A stretch of 64,000 bases of DNA from Corynebacterium poyangense (GTDB lineage Bacteria; Actinomycetota; Actinomycetes; Mycobacteriales; Mycobacteriaceae), in contig NZ_CP046884.1 in NCBI RefSeq assembly GCF_014522205.1, positions 496,001-560,000 of the forward strand. Direction: 5' to 3'. Below are positions 8,522 through 17,408 of this stretch, one piece after another; the stretch's first letter is position 1; each line of letters starts with the position of its first letter. The position numbers and the translations under genes were made by a program. Below the pieces are notes generated by a model. It was not told the DNA's origin. It searched no databases and saw nothing but the letters and a program-made list of their open reading frames with translations.

Positions 8522-9826
8522 TTATCCTTCGCTCATAACAATCTCATCCGGGGTATGCGGCAGCTCAACTTTGTGCGCTTCTTTTTCACCCTTGAGGTCA
8601 ATGACATGCAAGGTATTGGTGGCCGGATCAGTGACATACGCCGCGTTTCCCTGGACTGACAGCGCTGGGCGCGGATCCTGCCAGGTTTCGGATTCCTTCC
8701 AAGGGCTAATGACATTGATGGTCTTCACAACCTTGCCCTGTTCCGGATCAATGATATGCAAGCTGCCGTCGGTGCCCAGCACTACAGCCTGGCCTTCATC
8801 GGTCATAGCAAGGGAACGGAAAGTGTAGGAGGTACCCAGATCAACAAGCTTGATGTCCCCATTAGAGGTATCAATGATCGAAACCCGCTCCGGGCGTTCC
8901 AGTTTTTCTTCCTCGGCAGCTTTCTTATCTGTCTTGTAATCGCCCAAGATATATTTGCTGTCTTTAGATCCGGCCTGATTACCGATACGTCCGTAAGTAT
9001 CCGGGGCTTTCACCTTGGTGACGTTGCCATCCTTATAAATCAGGCCACCGTCGGTGCATCCCACAAATAGCGCTCCGTCGGCTGCTTCCTTAGCGCCGTG
9101 GGCGTCGGGGCACTGTTCAAAGCGCTTGATTTCGGTTCCGTCGGGTTTTACCTGGGCTACACCAATTCGTTTTCCTTCTTTATCGGCAATGGTCACCATG
9201 TAGGTGCCATCCTCATTAAGGTGTCCAATTCCGTGGTGAGGTGAAACTTGGAAGGCGTCAGCCACGGTGAAGTTTTCCAGGTTGATGGTGGTGACATCCC
9301 CGGTTTCATCGTCAAAAAGTACTGCTTTTTTACCGTTGGTAGTGACATGACCAGGCTTAGCGCCCTCTGCCTTGAATCCGGTGAACGAGGGGTCACCGGC
9401 GTAGTAGTGGGAGTGATCGCCGTGCGGTACATGGTAGGAGCCGATATCGAGAACTTCGAAATCTTTGCCAGTGGAGACAAAGACGTGGCGGTCATCGCCA
9501 GCGGAATTGAGCCGCAGGTAGCCATCTTTATCAAGCTCCTTAACCATTTTGGGAGCCTCGCCCTTGTCCAGGTTCCCGGCATCAAGAACCATAACTCCTC
9601 CGTCATAAGAAAGGGCGACGCGCGGGGTCTGGTGGCGGACTTCGGCTAATTGTGCAGGTTTGCCGGGGGCTTCGACATTCGGTGTAGTAGGGGCGGAGGA
9701 GGATTCGGAGGCGGAAGAACCCACAGAGGATGATGAGGTTGCGGAGTCTCCGCCCTGGGCGGAGCAAGATACAAGCAAGGCGGCGGAAACCGCGATTGCG
9801 CCGGTGCGGAATAGAGTCTTTTTCAT
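8522..9826 (-). CDS. aztD: AztD-like zinc-binding lipoprotein (beta-propeller metallochaperone family)
   Basis: 434 residues from the ATG at 9826. That start gives a clean lipoprotein signal, MKKTLFRTGA then LLVSC with the lipidated Cys at 21; longer in-frame starts upstream would bury it. After a Ser/Glu-rich linker comes a repetitive beta-propeller-like body with a histidine cluster, HVPHGDHSHYY (132-142), and a second, SPHHGIGH. This His-rich loop plus propeller is the hallmark of AztD, a periplasmic zinc chaperone that hands Zn(II) to the AztABC importer in other bacteria. No aztABC genes are adjacent, so the partner must lie elsewhere or the role differs. A possible Zur box overlaps the 5' region. 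Confidence 0.65.
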   Translation of the reverse strand: MKKTLFRTGAIAVSAALLVSCSAQGGDSATSSSSVGSSASESSSAPTTPNVEAPGKPAQLAEVRHQTPRVALSYDGGVMVLDAGNLDKGEAPKMVKELDKDGYLRLNSAGDDRHVFVSTGKDFEVLDIGSYHVPHGDHSHYYAGDPSFTGFKAEGAKPGHVTTNGKKAVLFDDETGDVTTINLENFTVADAFQVSPHHGIGHLNEDGTYMVTIADKEGKRIGVAQVKPDGTEIKRFEQCPDAHGAKEAADGALFVGCTDGGLIYKDGNVTKVKAPDTYGRIGNQAGSKDSKYILGDYKTDKKAAEEEKLERPERVSIIDTSNGDIKLVDLGTSYTFRSLAMTDEGQAVVLGTDGSLHIIDPEQGKVVKTINVISPWKESETWQDPRPALSVQGNAAYVTDPATNTLHVIDLKGEKEAHKVELPHTPDEIVMSEG

Positions 9827-9846
9827 ACCCCTAAGAAGACCATATT

Positions 9847-9861
9847 TGGGAATCATTTTCA
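9847..9861 (-). promoter_or_regulatory. Candidate Zur operator
   Basis: On the minus strand the sequence TGAAAATGATTCCCA lies 20 bp upstream of the AztD-like start codon. It resembles the actinobacterial Zur box (TGAAAATnATTTTCA) in the left half-site but has two mismatches in the right half. Zinc-responsive repression is inferred from this and from the gene's likely role. Confidence 0.4.
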
Positions 9862-9934
9862 AATATGTTTCTTTGCTTTTATACACAGATTTCTTACTGA
9901 TTTTCCCTTCGAAGATGACCGCCATTGCTCCTAT

Positions 9935-9964
9935 TTGCCAGCCCATGCTGGCTTATGTCATAAT
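9935..9964 (+). promoter_or_regulatory. Candidate rplN promoter with a palindrome in the spacer
   Basis: TTGCCA (9935-9940) and CATAAT (9959-9964) are separated by 18 bp and would drive rplN-rplX-rplE with a leader of about 115 bases. The spacer begins with the perfect inverted repeat GCCAGC-CCAT-GCTGGC (9937-9952). Weak evidence; other spacings are possible. Confidence 0.3.
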
Positions 9965-10088
9965 GCTCAGGTTGCTTACTGGGGGATTAATGATCAATCC
10001 ACAGTGAGTTGCGTTATATGCCGACCGCGTGCGTGAGGGTCGGAAATTCCACGCACAACAGAAAACCAGGTCGAAAAGGAGACTCTCA

Positions 10089-10457
10089 GTGATTCAGCAA
10101 GAATCGCGTCTGAAAGTCGCTGATAACACCGGTGCCCGGGAAATCCTGTGCATCCGCGTTCTCGGTGGCTCCACTCGACGCTTTGCTGGCATTGGTGACA
10201 CCATCGTTGCCACTGTCAAGCACGCTACCCCCGGTGGAAACGTCAAAGCTGGTGACATTGTCAAAGCAGTGATTGTCCGTGCTAAGAAGGAAACCCGTCG
10301 TCCCGACGGCTCCTACATCGCTTTCGATGAAAATGCTGCGGTATTGATCCGGAATGACAATGAACCTCGTGGTACCCGCATCTTCGGGCCGGTTGCCCGC
10401 GAGCTGCGTGAGAAGAAGTTCATGAAGATCGTCTCGCTGGCTCCGGAGGTAATCTAA
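10089..10457 (+). CDS. rplN: 50S ribosomal protein L14 (uL14)
   Basis: 122 residues, the usual L14 length, beginning [19 protein letters not shown] from a GTG at 10089. An upstream in-frame ATG at 10029 was rejected because the Shine-Dalgarno AAAAGGAG (10074-10081) sits just before the GTG and the family starts here. L14 binds 23S rRNA and forms an intersubunit bridge with 16S rRNA. The stop is directly followed by the rplX start, so rplN-rplX-rplE form one operon. Confidence 0.97.
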   Translation: MIQQESRLKVADNTGAREILCIRVLGGSTRRFAGIGDTIVATVKHATPGGNVKAGDIVKAVIVRAKKETRRPDGSYIAFDENAAVLIRNDNEPRGTRIFGPVARELREKKFMKIVSLAPEVI

Positions 10458-10772
10458 ATGAAGATTCATAAGGGCGATATGGTTCTCGTCATTTCTGGCC
10501 GGGACAAAGGCGTTAAGGGGAAAGTTATCAAGGCTTTCCCGAAGACCGAGAAAGTTCTGGTAGAAGGCGTTAATCGCGTTAAGAAGCACGTCGCAAACTC
10601 TGCCCCCGAGCGTGGTGCTGAGTCCGGTGGCATTGTCACCCAGGAGGCTCCGATTCATGTCTCCAAGGTGATGGTTCTCGATTCTGACGGTAACCCGACC
10701 CGTGTTGGCTACCGCTTCGACGAGAATGGCCGGAAGGTCCGTATCTCGCGTCGTAACGGGAAGGACATCTAA
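10458..10772 (+). CDS. rplX: 50S ribosomal protein L24 (uL24)
   Basis: 104 residues with the N-terminal KOW motif ([20 protein letters not shown]) typical of L24, an assembly initiator that contacts 23S rRNA near the exit tunnel. The ATG follows the rplN stop with no gap, so translation is coupled; rplE starts two bases after its stop. Confidence 0.97.
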   Translation: MKIHKGDMVLVISGRDKGVKGKVIKAFPKTEKVLVEGVNRVKKHVANSAPERGAESGGIVTQEAPIHVSKVMVLDSDGNPTRVGYRFDENGRKVRISRRNGKDI

Positions 10773-10774
10773 GA

Positions 10775-11329
10775 ATGGCTGAGAAATACACCCCCCGTCT
10801 CAAAACAACCTATCGCGAGGAAATCCGCACCAAGCTTAACGATGAGTTCAAGTATGACAACGTCATGCAGATTCCCGGATTGACCAAGATCGTGGTCAAC
10901 ATGGGTGTGGGCGACGCCGCTCGTGACTCCAAGCTCATCAACGGTGCGATGAATGATCTGGCTCTCATTACCGGCCAGAAACCCCAGCTTCGTCGGGCAC
11001 GGAAATCTATTGCTAACTTCAAGCTCCGCGAAGGAATGCCCATCGGCGCGAAAGTCACTCTGCGCGGTGACCGGATGTGGGAATTCTTGGACCGTCTCTT
11101 AACCGTGGCGCTTCCTCGTATTCGTGACTTCCGTGGTTTGTCTGATCGTCAATTCGATGGAAACGGCAACTACACCTTCGGTCTCACCGAGCAAACCATG
11201 TTCTACGAGATTGATGTGGACAAAGTTGATCGTCCGCGCGGTATGGACATCACCGTCGTTACCACTGCGACCAACGATGATGAGGGACGAGCATTGCTCC
11301 GTGAGCTTGGCTTCCCCTTCAAGAAGTAA
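10775..11329 (+). CDS. rplE: 50S ribosomal protein L5 (uL5)
   Basis: 184 residues with family hallmarks [34 protein letters not shown] and [19 protein letters not shown]5 is part of the central protuberance and binds 5S rRNA. It is the last gene of this short ribosomal operon: a strong hairpin follows at 11357 and the next ribosomal gene (rpsH) is 2.8 kb away, because a formate-related block interrupts the supercluster, as is common in corynebacteria. Confidence 0.97.
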   Translation: MAEKYTPRLKTTYREEIRTKLNDEFKYDNVMQIPGLTKIVVNMGVGDAARDSKLINGAMNDLALITGQKPQLRRARKSIANFKLREGMPIGAKVTLRGDRMWEFLDRLLTVALPRIRDFRGLSDRQFDGNGNYTFGLTEQTMFYEIDVDKVDRPRGMDITVVTTATNDDEGRALLRELGFPFKK

Positions 11330-11356
11330 ATAATTCAGTACCTGCTACTGAAGACA

Positions 11357-11395
11357 ATGGCGAAGGCCTCCTTGAACGCAAGGGGCCTTCGCCAT
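11357..11395 (+). terminator. Intrinsic terminator after rplE
   Basis: A perfect 12-bp stem, ATGGCGAAGGCC (11357-11368) pairing with GGCCTTCGCCAT (11384-11395), whose loop contains a further CCTT/AAGG pairing. The following T-stretch is weak (ACTTATAT), but the stem is very stable. Confidence 0.75.
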
Positions 11396-11509
11396 ACTTA
11401 TATGCCTACTTTTCCTTCCTGAAAGTAGCAGATGGGGCGGCTGAAGAACTCGCCAGCTTTATATAGTTTCTGGTGAGAAAAAAGAGTTCCATACAGTAAG
11501 GTAAGTCAC

Positions 11510-12295
11510 ATGAGTTTAAACGACAGTGCTGCGGCTGCAGTGAAGAAAAAGGACTCCTTGTTTCGGGAAGATTTTGGGCGATTCGGGGTTCGAGCAGTGT
11601 TGGCTGGTGCTTACCTGACGCTGGGTACTGCCTTCGCCGGGGTTGCAGGAAACGCAGTAGAAAAGCACGCTGCAGGCATGGGCGGAGTAGTTTTTGCTCT
11701 GCTCTTCGGCCTCGGCCTGTTCAGCATCGTTATTCTGGGAGCTGAACTCGCCACCGGAAACATGATGTTCTTCAGCTATGGTGCTACCACCCGGCAAGTG
11801 GGCTGGGGCAGAGCTGTTACCGTCGTAGTGGTCACAACTTTGCTTAACCTGGTAGGAGCTATCATCATCGCCGCCGGCCTGGGACTATCAGCAAAGTTCA
11901 GCGGCATGGGGCCAGATCACCTGATAGCCACCTTATCTCAAGGAAAACTAGTCAAATCCCCGGTCCACATGTTTGTTGAAGCAATCATGGCGAACTTTGT
12001 GGTCAATATGGGGATTGTCGGGGCAATTTTCGCTAAGGACATTGTCTCCAAATTCTTTGTCATCGTTCCCCTCATCGCCATCTTCGTCGGCCTCGGCTTA
12101 GAACACGTCATCGCTAATTTCTCGCTAATGAGCATTACTTTCTTTAGTGCTAACCCGATGATCGAGGCAATGACTCCCGCTCATGTCCTCCTGAATTGGG
12201 TATTGGTTTTCCTCGGCAACTTCATTGGTGGTGGACTGCTCATCGGCAGCTTGTACGCCTGGTTAAACCGAGGTAGCGAGGCCTATCGAGACTAA
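11510..12295 (+). CDS. Formate/nitrite transporter (FNT family channel)
   Basis: 261 residues with six predicted membrane helices. Family landmarks are visible: LGAELATGNM in the third-helix region, MANFVVNMG near residue 160, and GLGLEHVIANFSLMS near 200, the FNT GxEHxxAN element that lines the pore. FNT proteins form pentameric channels for formate, nitrite, hydrosulfide or lactate. The neighbouring fdhD suggests formate as the cargo here. The gene has its own upstream region after the rplE terminator; GTAAG lies close to the ATG and no strong ribosome-binding site was seen. Whether it mainly imports or exports cannot be told from sequence. Confidence 0.88.
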   Translation: MSLNDSAAAAVKKKDSLFREDFGRFGVRAVLAGAYLTLGTAFAGVAGNAVEKHAAGMGGVVFALLFGLGLFSIVILGAELATGNMMFFSYGATTRQVGWGRAVTVVVVTTLLNLVGAIIIAAGLGLSAKFSGMGPDHLIATLSQGKLVKSPVHMFVEAIMANFVVNMGIVGAIFAKDIVSKFFVIVPLIAIFVGLGLEHVIANFSLMSITFFSANPMIEAMTPAHVLLNWVLVFLGNFIGGGLLIGSLYAWLNRGSEAYRD

Positions 12296-12307
12296 TCAAC
12301 CCTCCTC

Positions 12308-12655
12308 TTACTTGGTGTACTTCCAACCAAAGTCAGGTAAAAGAGTCAGCCCAGCTTGTTGAGTAATAGCCCCGGAAACAGTGACGAGGTCCCCAGTGGT
12401 GTGGTTGCCGGGGCACGATTAGCTCCACCGCACTGAGCACTAAATCTTCGACAGCACGCACCACGGCAGGATAATCCAACAAGGAGTCCCACCCCACGGG
12501 CTCTTCAGGTCGGGCACGGCAACCCCTCGATCACGATTTGGGTGAGTGATGTCTAGCAGCTTAACGCTGACCCCTGTTAGGAGGTCAACAATGCCGGCAG
12601 TTTGTTCACCGCCCAAATACTTGGTGCTAAGCCCAGGAGACGGAAATTCACGTCA
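12308..12655 (-). pseudogene. Decayed gene remnant, identity unknown
   Basis: Translating the minus strand gives protein-like stretches in shifting frames. One segment reads LLTGVSVKLLDITHP and RDRGVAVPD, another GWDSLLDYPAVVRAVEDL, and the C-terminal end reads DLVTVSGAITQQAGL then LPDFGWKYTK before a TAA at 12308-12310. At least two frameshifts and an in-frame TGA upstream separate them, so no intact protein can be made. Codon use is like the neighbours, consistent with recent decay. It lies directly downstream of fdhD on the same strand and may once have been part of that operon. I do not recognise the ancestral family. Confidence 0.6.
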
Positions 12656-12688
12656 CGCAGCCTTCGCAGAGATCTCTTGGGGCGCTAC

Positions 12689-13534
12689 CTATATTCTTTC
12701 TACGTCTCCAGAGTAGATATTGCAGCGATCATCGCGAGTAAAGCCAACTAGCAGCAAGCCTGCGGATCGAGCTAATTCGACGGCGGCTGAGGTGGCGGCA
12801 GATACGGCTACGAGTCCAGAAAAACCAGCCAGGACAGCTTTTTGAACCAGCTCAAAGGAGGCCCGCGAACTCATGACGAGGATTTTCCCGGAGGCGGGGA
12901 TCTCTTCTGAGCGCAGCATTGCCCCAATGATCTTATCGGCTGCGTTGTGCCGGCCCACATCTTCGCGGACTAGGTGCAGCTGACCGTCTGTGGTGGCGAC
13001 ACCTGCGGCGTGAACTCCGCCGGTGCGTCGAAATGCCTTTTGCTCAGTTCTTAATAACTGAGGTAAGTGCACTAAAAGATCAGGGGGAGGAGTAATCGGA
13101 GATACCGGCGAGTAACCTCGTCGCGCCATAATTTGTTCTGCTGAGCTGCTGCCGCACACCCCGCAGGCTGAGGTGGTCACCGAACTACGAATAAACTCCA
13201 TAGGAATAGATCTGCGTCCGGATAATTCCACCTCCACGACGTTATAGGTATTGGTTCCGCCTGGGCCTATAGCGCCTGGGCAGTAACGTGCTTCGCGAAT
13301 ATCCTCAGCTCGTTCGATCAGGCCCTCGGAAAACAGATAACCATGAATGAAGTCAATATCATGACCAGGTGTGCGCATGGTGGTGGCAATGACCTGTCCG
13401 CGGGATCGAACCTCCAGGGGTTCCTCGACTATGACATCGTCTGCCCGGTGATCAAACAGCCAATGAGTGTTGGATTCCCTGTCCCGACGAAGCCTGAGAG
13501 TAGCGACTCTGCGGCTAAGCCTGACCATCGTCAC
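12689..13534 (-). CDS. fdhD: Formate dehydrogenase accessory sulfurtransferase FdhD
   Basis: 281 residues. FdhD moves sulfur from a cysteine desulfurase to the molybdenum cofactor of formate dehydrogenase. The catalytic loop SACGVCGSS carries Cys124 and Cys127, and the family's MRTPGHDIDFIHGYLFSEGLI and VREDVGRHNAADKIIG blocks are present. It overlaps the upstream DUF6457 gene by 20 bp, forming a two-gene operon. In related corynebacteria these two genes accompany fdhF; no fdhF is found in the window, so the client enzyme is either encoded elsewhere or missing. Confidence 0.93.
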   Translation of the reverse strand: MTMVRLSRRVATLRLRRDRESNTHWLFDHRADDVIVEEPLEVRSRGQVIATTMRTPGHDIDFIHGYLFSEGLIERAEDIREARYCPGAIGPGGTNTYNVVEVELSGRRSIPMEFIRSSVTTSACGVCGSSSAEQIMARRGYSPVSPITPPPDLLVHLPQLLRTEQKAFRRTGGVHAAGVATTDGQLHLVREDVGRHNAADKIIGAMLRSEEIPASGKILVMSSRASFELVQKAVLAGFSGLVAVSAATSAAVELARSAGLLLVGFTRDDRCNIYSGDVERI

Positions 13535-13817
13535 TCTCCCAGTGCTGGACTAAGTTTCGGACTCGGGTGATTCGCTCTTTTAAAGTCTCAGGCGTGTCTT
13601 GCTGCTGGTTGCTGGCTAGGCCCACCAAAAAGGCGGTGAGTGGAGCAGCTGGGCGCGAGGGGCCGTGGGCGACGTCGCGAGTAAGATCCAAAAGATCTCG
13701 AATGACCGGATCAAAGAGATCGGGAGACACCCCTAAATCCTGGGCAACGGCATGGAGCCAAACGCGGGCTGTTTTTACTGCAGGTTCTTCCGAAAAGCGT
13801 GCGGACTGTTCGTTCAT
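13515..13817 (-). CDS. DUF6457 small protein, molybdenum-cofactor neighbourhood
   Basis: 100 residues from the ATG at 13817 (MNEQSARF), chosen over an in-frame ATG at 13856 because AAGGT stands before it and the longer N-terminus is unlike the family. Sequence features: a helical protein with WLHAVAQDLGVSP, LLDLTRDVAHGPSRPAAPLTAFLVGLA. The latter resembles the DUF6457 domain, found beside or fused to MobA-type molybdenum-cofactor guanylyltransferases and next to fdhD/fdhF in actinobacteria. Biochemical function unknown. It precedes and overlaps fdhD. Confidence 0.65.
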   Translation of the reverse strand: MNEQSARFSEEPAVKTARVWLHAVAQDLGVSPDLFDPVIRDLLDLTRDVAHGPSRPAAPLTAFLVGLASNQQQDTPETLKERITRVRNLVQHWESDDGQA

Positions 13818-14119
13818 GGGCTCTACCTTAGACCGTGGGAAGGCCCCTCGACGCACTCTGCCAGATGAGATTTGGAGATCTAGTGGAAAAAAGGTAATGT
13901 TTTCCGACGGACTCCTGCGCCTTTTTAGGTGTTGTGAACATCCATGAACGTATTCATCCCTACTTTGTTATAGGCCCCCCGCCGGGATGCGGACCGTGTG
14001 ATCAGAGGCAGCGAGAGCCCCATGTTATTGAATATGGGGAGCGTGAAGTGGCCCGGAATGCACGGAGAACGCCAGGTGGGTAGGGGAACCGTAACGAGAA
14101 AGGTACAAGGTCACTTCAT
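13818..14119. other. Divergent intergenic region between the fdhD operon and rpsH
   Basis: It should contain promoters for both the minus-strand DUF6457-fdhD pair and the plus-strand rpsH operon. I could not identify convincing -35/-10 pairs. The rpsH ribosome-binding site AAAGGTACAAGG is visible at 14099-14110. No ORF with protein character is present. Confidence 0.4.
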
Positions 14120-14518
14120 ATGACCATGACTGACCCTATCGCCGACATGCTGTCGCGCGTGCGCAACGCTAATCACGCGTACCACGACTCTGTGTCGATG
14201 CCTTCTTCTAAGCTCAAGGTGCATATTGCTGAGATCCTGAAGCAAGAAGGCTACATCAGCGACTACCGGGTTGAGGACGCTAAAGTTGGCAAGAGCTTGA
14301 CCCTCGACCTTAAGTATGGCCCGCAACGTGAACGCTCTATCTCTGGATTGCGTCGTGTTTCTAAGCCGGGTCTGCGTGTGTACGCGAAGTCCACCAACCT
14401 GCCGCAGGTACTCGGTGGCCTGGGTGTGGCTATTATCTCCACCTCCCATGGCCTACTGACTGACCGCCAGGCGAAAGAGAAAGGTGTAGGCGGAGAAGTC
14501 CTCGCCTACGTCTGGTAA
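14120..14518 (+). CDS. rpsH: 30S ribosomal protein S8 (uS8)
   Basis: 132 residues starting [20 protein letters not shown], the standard S8 N-terminus, with the C-terminal [20 protein letters not shown] motif. S8 binds the central domain of 16S rRNA and is needed early in 30S assembly. First gene of the operon rpsH-rplF-rplR-rpsE-rpmD-rplO. Confidence 0.97.
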   Translation: MTMTDPIADMLSRVRNANHAYHDSVSMPSSKLKVHIAEILKQEGYISDYRVEDAKVGKSLTLDLKYGPQRERSISGLRRVSKPGLRVYAKSTNLPQVLGGLGVAIISTSHGLLTDRQAKEKGVGGEVLAYVW

Positions 14519-14535
14519 AGGAGGAGTGAGACAGA

Positions 14536-15072
14536 ATGTCGCGTGTCGGTAAGAATCCGATTGCTATTCCGTCCGGCGTCGAAACGAAAATCGACGGCCA
14601 GCACGTAGAGGTCAAAGGCCCGAAGGGTACTTTAAGCCTGGATGTGCCGGCTCCGATCAGCGTCGCCGTTGAGGACAACCAAATTGTGGTTACCCGTCCG
14701 GATGACCACCGTAAAAACCGTTCCCTGCACGGTCTTTCTCGGTCCCTGGTGAATAACATGATCATCGGAGTAACCGAGGGCTACACCATTAAGATGGAAA
14801 TCTTCGGTGTTGGTTACCGTGTTCAGAAGAAGGGCAACAACCTGGAGTTTGCTCTTGGTTACAGCCACCCGATCCTAATTGAGGCACCGGAAGGCGTGGA
14901 ATTCGCCGTCGATGGCAATACCAAGTTCTCCATCTCCGGTATCAACAAGCAGCAGGTCGGGCAGATCGCTGCCAACATCCGCCGGCTGCGGAAGGATGAT
15001 CCTTATAAGGGTAAGGGCATCCGTTACGAAGGTGAGCAGATCCGGCGCAAAGTCGGAAAGGCGGGTAAGTAA
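14536..15072 (+). CDS. rplF: 50S ribosomal protein L6 (uL6)
   Basis: 178 residues, starting [16 protein letters not shown] and ending in the conserved [24 protein letters not shown] block (positions about 155-178). L6 sits near the factor-binding site. The Shine-Dalgarno AAAGGAGGAG overlaps the rpsH stop region (14516-14525). Confidence 0.97.
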   Translation: MSRVGKNPIAIPSGVETKIDGQHVEVKGPKGTLSLDVPAPISVAVEDNQIVVTRPDDHRKNRSLHGLSRSLVNNMIIGVTEGYTIKMEIFGVGYRVQKKGNNLEFALGYSHPILIEAPEGVEFAVDGNTKFSISGINKQQVGQIAANIRRLRKDDPYKGKGIRYEGEQIRRKVGKAGK

Positions 15073-15075
15073 AGC

Positions 15076-15480
15076 ATGAGCAATACTGCAAATAACGAGA
15101 AGCGTGTACCGGTGGGTAAAGATATTTCCACCCGCCGTCGTGAAGCTCGCGCTCGCCGCCACTTCCGGATCCGGAAGACTCTGCGAGGTACTCCGGAGCG
15201 TCCTCGTCTGGTGGTGCACCGCAGCTCTCGTCACATGACTGCCCAGGTTATTGATGACCTGGCCGGACACACCCTGTGCGCAGCCTCCACCATGGAAGCT
15301 GACATTCGCGCTTTGGAAGGTGACAAGAAAGCTAAGGGCGCAAAGGTTGGAGAGCTCATCGCAGAGCGGGCCAAAGCTGCTGGCATCGAAAAGGTCGTAT
15401 TTGACCGTGCCGGTTATAAATATCATGGCCGCGTAGCTGCTCTGGCTGATGCAGCACGTGAAGGTGGTCTAGATTTCTAA
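15076..15480 (+). CDS. rplR: 50S ribosomal protein L18 (uL18)
   Basis: 134 residues; [19 protein letters not shown] and [16 protein letters not shown] are the L18 RNA-binding hallmarks, and the C-terminus ends in [14 protein letters not shown] as is standard. L18 binds 5S rRNA with L5. Starts 3 bp after the rplF stop. Confidence 0.97.
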   Translation: MSNTANNEKRVPVGKDISTRRREARARRHFRIRKTLRGTPERPRLVVHRSSRHMTAQVIDDLAGHTLCAASTMEADIRALEGDKKAKGAKVGELIAERAKAAGIEKVVFDRAGYKYHGRVAALADAAREGGLDF

Positions 15481-15520
15481 TGACCATCATGACCCAGAAC
15501 CTCAACGGAAGGATCGCGTA

Positions 15521-16192
15521 ATGCCGGGACGTGAACGGCGTGACGGCGGACGCTCCGCCGACAACAACAAGAATGAGCGCCGCGGCGGACGAAATGATCG
15601 CCGCCAGCAGGATGAGCGCAGCCAATACCTGGAGCGCGTGGTAACCATTAACCGCGTCTCCAAGGTTGTTAAAGGTGGTAAGAACTTCAGCTTCAGCGCC
15701 CTCGTGGTCGTGGGCGATGGCCAAGGTCTAGTTGGCGTTGGTTACGGTAAAGCCCGCGAAGTTCCTGCTGCAATTCAAAAGGGTGCCGAAGAGGCTCGTA
15801 AGAACTTCTTCCGGGTTCCCATGATTAACGGAACCATTCCTCACCCCGTTCAAGGTGAGGATTCCGCAGGCATCGTGATGATGCGTCCGGCAGCCCCCGG
15901 TACTGGGGTTATTGCCGGTGGTGCCGTGCGTGCTGTCCTAGAGTGCGCCGGTATTCAGGATATTTTGTCGAAGTCCCTGGGCTCCGACAATGCTATTAAC
16001 GTCGTCCACGCTACTGTGGCCGGCCTCAAGCAGCTGGTGCGTCCCGAAGAGGTCGCTGCCCGCCGTGGCAAGACTCTTGAAGAGGTCGCTCCGGCCCGAC
16101 TGCTGCGTGCACGCGCAGGTCAGGGGCATAAGCATGGCACTGAAGATCACCCAGCTCAAGGGAACTGTCGGTACTACCCCGAAGCAGCGTGA
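15521..16192 (+). CDS. rpsE: 30S ribosomal protein S5 (uS5) with an abnormal C-terminal extension
   Basis: 223 residues. A basic N-terminal tail is followed by the double-stranded-RNA-binding-like S5 domain ([35 protein letters not shown]) and the C-terminal [15 protein letters not shown] block. S5 normally ends soon after LRARAGQ. Here the frame runs on for about 20 residues with low-quality sequence ([12 protein letters not shown]), overlapping rpmD by 59 bp. Adding one A in CAGGGGCATAAGC near 16123 would restore the ending QEA-stop and an AGGAGG site for rpmD, so the extension probably results from a single-base deletion or sequence error. Confidence 0.95.
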   Translation: MPGRERRDGGRSADNNKNERRGGRNDRRQQDERSQYLERVVTINRVSKVVKGGKNFSFSALVVVGDGQGLVGVGYGKAREVPAAIQKGAEEARKNFFRVPMINGTIPHPVQGEDSAGIVMMRPAAPGTGVIAGGAVRAVLECAGIQDILSKSLGSDNAINVVHATVAGLKQLVRPEEVAARRGKTLEEVAPARLLRARAGQGHKHGTEDHPAQGNCRYYPEAA

Positions 16193-16319
16193 TAACTTGC
16201 GGAGCCTCGGTCTCCGGCGGATTCGCCACAGCGTAGTTCGCCCGGATACCGCACAGGTGCGTGGCATGATCAACGTGGTCCGTCACCTGGTCTCCGTCGA
16301 AGAAGTGGCAGGAGAGTAG
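16134..16319 (+). CDS. rpmD: 50S ribosomal protein L30 (uL30)
   Basis: 61 residues starting [13 protein letters not shown], with [18 protein letters not shown], the standard L30 sequence. The ATG is at 16134, inside the extended 3' end of rpsE. Its ribosome-binding site is weak as written (CAGGGGC), apparently because of the same base loss that extends rpsE. rplO follows 7 bp after the stop. Confidence 0.95.
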   Translation: MALKITQLKGTVGTTPKQRDNLRSLGLRRIRHSVVRPDTAQVRGMINVVRHLVSVEEVAGE

Positions 16320-16326
16320 ATAAACC

Positions 16327-16779
16327 ATGAGTGAACCGATCAAGCTTCACGACCTGCGTCCTGCCAAGGGTGCCAACAAGCCGAAGACCCGAGTTGGTCG
16401 CGGTGAAGCATCCAAAGGTAAGACCGCCGGCCGTGGTACCAAAGGTACAAAAGCTCGTAAGCAGGTTTCGGCAGCATTCGAGGGTGGTCAAATGCCCATC
16501 CACATGCGTCTGCCGAAGCTCAAGGGCTTCAAGAACCCGAATCGGGTGGAATACCAGGTTGTCAACGTTAGTGATCTGGAAAAGAAATTCCCCGAGGGGG
16601 GCGACATCACCAAAGCTGACTTGGTGGCCAAGGGACTGGTGCGCAAGAAGCAACCCGTCAAGGTCCTCGGCGATGGTGACATCAACGTGAAGGTCAACGT
16701 GGTTGCCGATAAATTCTCCGGCTCTGCCCGTGAGAAGATTGAAGCAGCCGGTGGCTCTGTCACCGTTGAAGGCAAGTAA
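16327..16779 (+). CDS. rplO: 50S ribosomal protein L15 (uL15)
   Basis: 150 residues with [19 protein letters not shown] near the N-terminus, the Gly-rich basic loop and [18 protein letters not shown]15 is a late-assembly protein of the 50S subunit. It is the last gene of this operon; an intrinsic terminator follows. Confidence 0.97.
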   Translation: MSEPIKLHDLRPAKGANKPKTRVGRGEASKGKTAGRGTKGTKARKQVSAAFEGGQMPIHMRLPKLKGFKNPNRVEYQVVNVSDLEKKFPEGGDITKADLVAKGLVRKKQPVKVLGDGDINVKVNVVADKFSGSAREKIEAAGGSVTVEGK

Positions 16780-16796
16780 AAACTTTGCCTGATCCT

Positions 16797-16832
16797 CCCG
16801 GCACTGCGGTAACGCGGTAGCCGGGATTTTTC
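16797..16832 (+). terminator. Intrinsic terminator after rplO
   Basis: CCCGGC (16797-16802) pairs with GCCGGG (16820-16825), extended inside by CTGCG/CGCGG-type pairing, and is followed by ATTTTT. Textbook Rho-independent geometry. Confidence 0.85.
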
Positions 16833-17408
16833 TATCGAAAAGCTGCATGGGTTCAAGCGCAGCGAACTTGAAAAACTCACAACCGATAATTTCTTCTCAT
16901 CGGCGCTGCACCATCTGACGCGAAAGTGCGACGTTGCTCAGCGGCCGTCACGTGACTTCCTCTAGGCTCCAAGCGGTGTGGCATCAAGCGGGTGAGTTTC
17001 CGCATTTCAGAGATCATGACTACGAAGCTAGAGTGTCGGGGAAGAAGATTCGGCACACTCCTCCCAGTGGAACGGCAGTTCTTACTGATCAGCGCACAGT
17101 CATCGACAAGAAATGAGGTGTTTGAGATGATTTTTGGGGCGCTCAGCTGCTAAGGACACCGGGTAGTGATAGTGCGGCGAGACCTCTTCCCGAGCCCAAA
17201 ATACATGCCTAGGGAAAACTTGGCGGAACCGGGTGGAATAGGAAAGAGGGAGTTCTAGCTAGGACGGTGAGCCTAGGGCTGGTAGGGTAGTGAAGTCCAC
17301 TGTGTCGGGCGTAGCCGCCCGGCCCCGTTAAGCGAAAAACCAGCTCCTAACGTCGAGCCTTCGTGGAGATCCTTGCCACGTGGTAGGCCGAGGGGGCCAG
17401 GAGGATAA
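16833..17408. other. Intergenic region upstream of secY, no gene recognised
   Basis: After the rplO terminator about 570 bp precede secY. Short open frames exist but none has a plausible ribosome-binding site or protein-like composition. The region must contain the secY promoter; I could not pick one with confidence. The secY site AGGAGG is visible at 17399-17404. Confidence 0.4.

Noticed and set aside
16934..17116. 60-codon open frame upstream of secY
   Set aside because: No Shine-Dalgarno, no recognisable features; length is expected by chance.
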